DNA of 21,020 nt from NCBI GenBank assembly GCA_910592005.1, contig CAJVPP010001300.1:1-21020 (forward strand), in the 5' to 3' direction. This document shows positions 19,664 through 21,020 of the stretch, in pieces. Numbering within the stretch: the first letter of the stretch is position 1; each line of letters opens with the position of its first letter. The position numbers and the translations under genes are program-made. This stretch comes from Funneliformis mosseae (Eukaryota; Glomeromycota; Glomeromycetes; Glomerales; Glomeraceae). The notes beneath the pieces are model-generated. The model did not search any database. It worked only from the letters and a program-made list of their open reading frames with translations, and was not told the origin of the DNA.

Positions 19664-20976
19664 ATGTCTTTAGTTCTAGATATCAACTCATACTTCAATA
19701 ATACACCCGTTTTGGAGTGGTCATATCATGGTTTTTTAAATGCTTTGAAACCTTACTTCATATCTGATCTAAATTCGATTGAGAACCTAAATTCAATAAT
19801 GAGGAAGCGATATTTAGCTTGTTTAAAGAACTTTCTGGATGTAAAAGAGAAACAAGGTTTGCAAAACGGACATAATGAAGAACATTATGAATTTGTAACT
19901 CTTCTTTTGCGGCAGGTATGTCACCTTCTGTAATTTTCTGAACTGTCAAAGACGGCGTTTCGCAACCAACAGCGGGTATTGTAGGGGTTCCGTTCCTCTT
20001 TGATTCCTTCTCGCGGTGGGTGTTTTTCCTCGCGTTTCGTTCGTCTGTTGCGGGGGTGCACGTCGAGTGCACGTCGGGTGCCGTTCCTTGCGAGTTCCTT
20101 GCGCGTTTTTACGCGTTCCTTGCGAGTTCCTTGCGTTTTTTACGCGTTCCTTGCGAGTTCCTTGCGCGTTCCTCTGTGACAACAGTTCAAATCTCGTCAT
20201 ATTGAAAATTACTAACCTCTTAGCTGTTTTTAGAAGGAACCTGAAACGCAAAAAATTTGGAAAATTGTCGAACTAGAGAGAAATCTAGAGAATGAGTTCG
20301 AAAACAAAAAGGTGAATATCATGCATTTTGAATAGGATTGTTAATGGTGTCAAATACATACTCACATTTGTTATCCCCCAAGATAATTGTCAAGCGTAAA
20401 TCACAAATAGACGGGCTGGAGTTGGTTCATGTCTCTCGTCAGCAACAAAATCTCGAACTTGTTGATGAGTTAAATTCAGAGATACGGAAAAAACTGCGTT
20501 TTAACGTAGGTGCAGATGCGTGATTTTCTAGAATTGACAAAGTGTGGCAGCCTGATAAAAGTAATTTAACTCTTTATTTTGTATTTAGTCCGATGTTGAT
20601 TTTCTACCTCCCAAAACTTCTCCAACCAAACGGAAAAAAAAGTTATCTCTTAAAAAGAAGGTATAGAATGCAACCTTACAACGATAATGGCTAGTTCAAA
20701 TGAATTTCTCAAAAAATTTTCTGTTTCTTGTATCGTGAGCAGGTCAAGATCACAGATGAAGGAAATGCGGAAATGATCGATACTGGTAATCCAATCGCCT
20801 CAAGTTCACAATATTCAGAGTCAATAGGAATAGGTGCAAGGTCTAGTAATGATGAAAATAGCCACAGGGATGATAGGCCAAGGACCCCGACTCATCAAAT
20901 ATACTCTACGACTACAAATCAGGACATTATTGATCGGCTACTAAAAGAAAAACAGCGAGCTAAATCGACATTGTAA
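19664..20976 (+). CDS. Unrecognised spliced gene, basic coiled-coil-like nuclear protein
   Basis: Proposed five exons: 19664-19915, 20234-20311, 20383-20505, 20589-20660 and 20743-20976, giving 252 residues, all junctions GT-AG and all in phase 0. I do not recognise the family. The N-terminal 65 residues look like a compact helical domain (VLEWSYHGFLNALKPYFISD). Residues about 85-150 are charged and helix-prone (IWKIVELERNLENEFENKK, then QQQNLELVDELNSEIRKKLR), consistent with a coiled coil. KRKKKLSLKKK near 164-174 is a strong nuclear localisation candidate. The last 80 residues are Ser/Thr/Asn-rich and probably disordered. Exon 2 has a NAGNAG acceptor. Intron 1 is 318 nt, the longest here, and holds a GC-rich repeat block. 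The exon 3 start is set by frame: the earlier acceptor at 20335 gives an immediate stop. AATAAA overlaps the stop codon. Confidence 0.7.
19939..20189. repeat. GC-rich block with inverted ends and minisatellite, in intron 1
   Basis: TGAACTGT at 19939-19946 and ACAGTTCA at 20182-20189 are inverted copies bounding a 251-bp block much richer in G and C than anything around it. Inside, GTGCACGTCGR is repeated twice near 20056-20077. A 31-32-bp unit starting GTTCCTTGCGAGTTCCTTGC is then repeated almost three times (20083-20114, 20115-20145, and partial from 20146). The block lies wholly within intron 1 of the unrecognised gene and looks inserted. Confidence 0.7.
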
Positions 20977-21020
20977 ATAAAGCATGTTTATTAAAGTTAA
21001 TTTGCATTTCCGTATTATTT

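Noticed and set aside
19946..20276. Open frames on both strands through the GC-rich repeat
   Set aside because: The repeat units are GC-rich and lack stops in several frames, so open frames are expected. None joins in frame with the flanking exons, and reading on from exon 1 hits a stop after five codons.
20336..20382. Exon 3 of the unrecognised gene starting at the first AG (20334-20335)
   Set aside because: In phase this reads Asp-Cys-stop. The AG at 20381-20382 keeps the frame open through 41 codons.
1..21020. CRISPR arrays, bacterial operons, prophage, tRNA or rRNA genes, and a biosynthetic or defence cluster
   Set aside because: No regularly spaced repeats, tRNA-like cloverleaf boxes or rRNA sequence were seen. 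The genes are spliced eukaryotic housekeeping genes with no functional cluster.

Overview
The window looks like nuclear DNA of a filamentous fungus. Every conserved gene is split by short GT-AG introns, mostly 67-115 nt, and non-coding DNA is extremely AT-rich with long A and T runs. The protein set is eukaryotic: mitoferrin, EMC2, RNA polymerase subunit AC19, CCT theta, uS10 and a CARM1-type methyltransferase. AT-rich DNA, decayed Tc1/mariner and hAT transposons and small GC-rich repeat blocks in introns suggest an arbuscular mycorrhizal fungus such as Rhizophagus. That placement is inference from style and protein flavour, not a search result.

The window has two compartments. Positions 1 to about 5250 are a transposon graveyard: a degenerate coding remnant, a possible old mariner scrap, a 1.33-kb Tc1/mariner element with well-kept ends but a broken transposase (1597-2923), and a 2.08-kb hAT element with decayed ends, a nearly intact 8-bp target duplication and a frameshifted transposase (3174-5249). 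From 5643 to 20976 the DNA is compact and gene-dense, with nine spliced genes and no recognisable transposase.

After the first two genes, both on minus, the strands alternate strictly. In order they are RPAC2 (-), mitoferrin (-), EMC2 (+), uS10 (-), F-box/WD40 (+), UPF0390 (-), CCT8 (+), CARM1/PRMT4 (-) and an unrecognised gene (+). This gives four head-to-head pairs. Two of them are separated by exactly 246 bp between start codons, with pure A-tract/T-tract junctions in the shared promoter DNA.

I rebuilt 31 introns. In each gene the exon lengths sum to a multiple of three and the joined protein reads through. The genes are housekeeping functions (transcription, translation, protein folding, membrane insertion, iron transport, chromatin methylation) and do not form a pathway or cluster. 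I found no convincing new biological system. The most interesting leftovers are a GC-rich minisatellite block with inverted ends in intron 1 of the unrecognised gene, inverted repeats in the two longest CARM1 introns, and a long purine-only tract upstream of CARM1.
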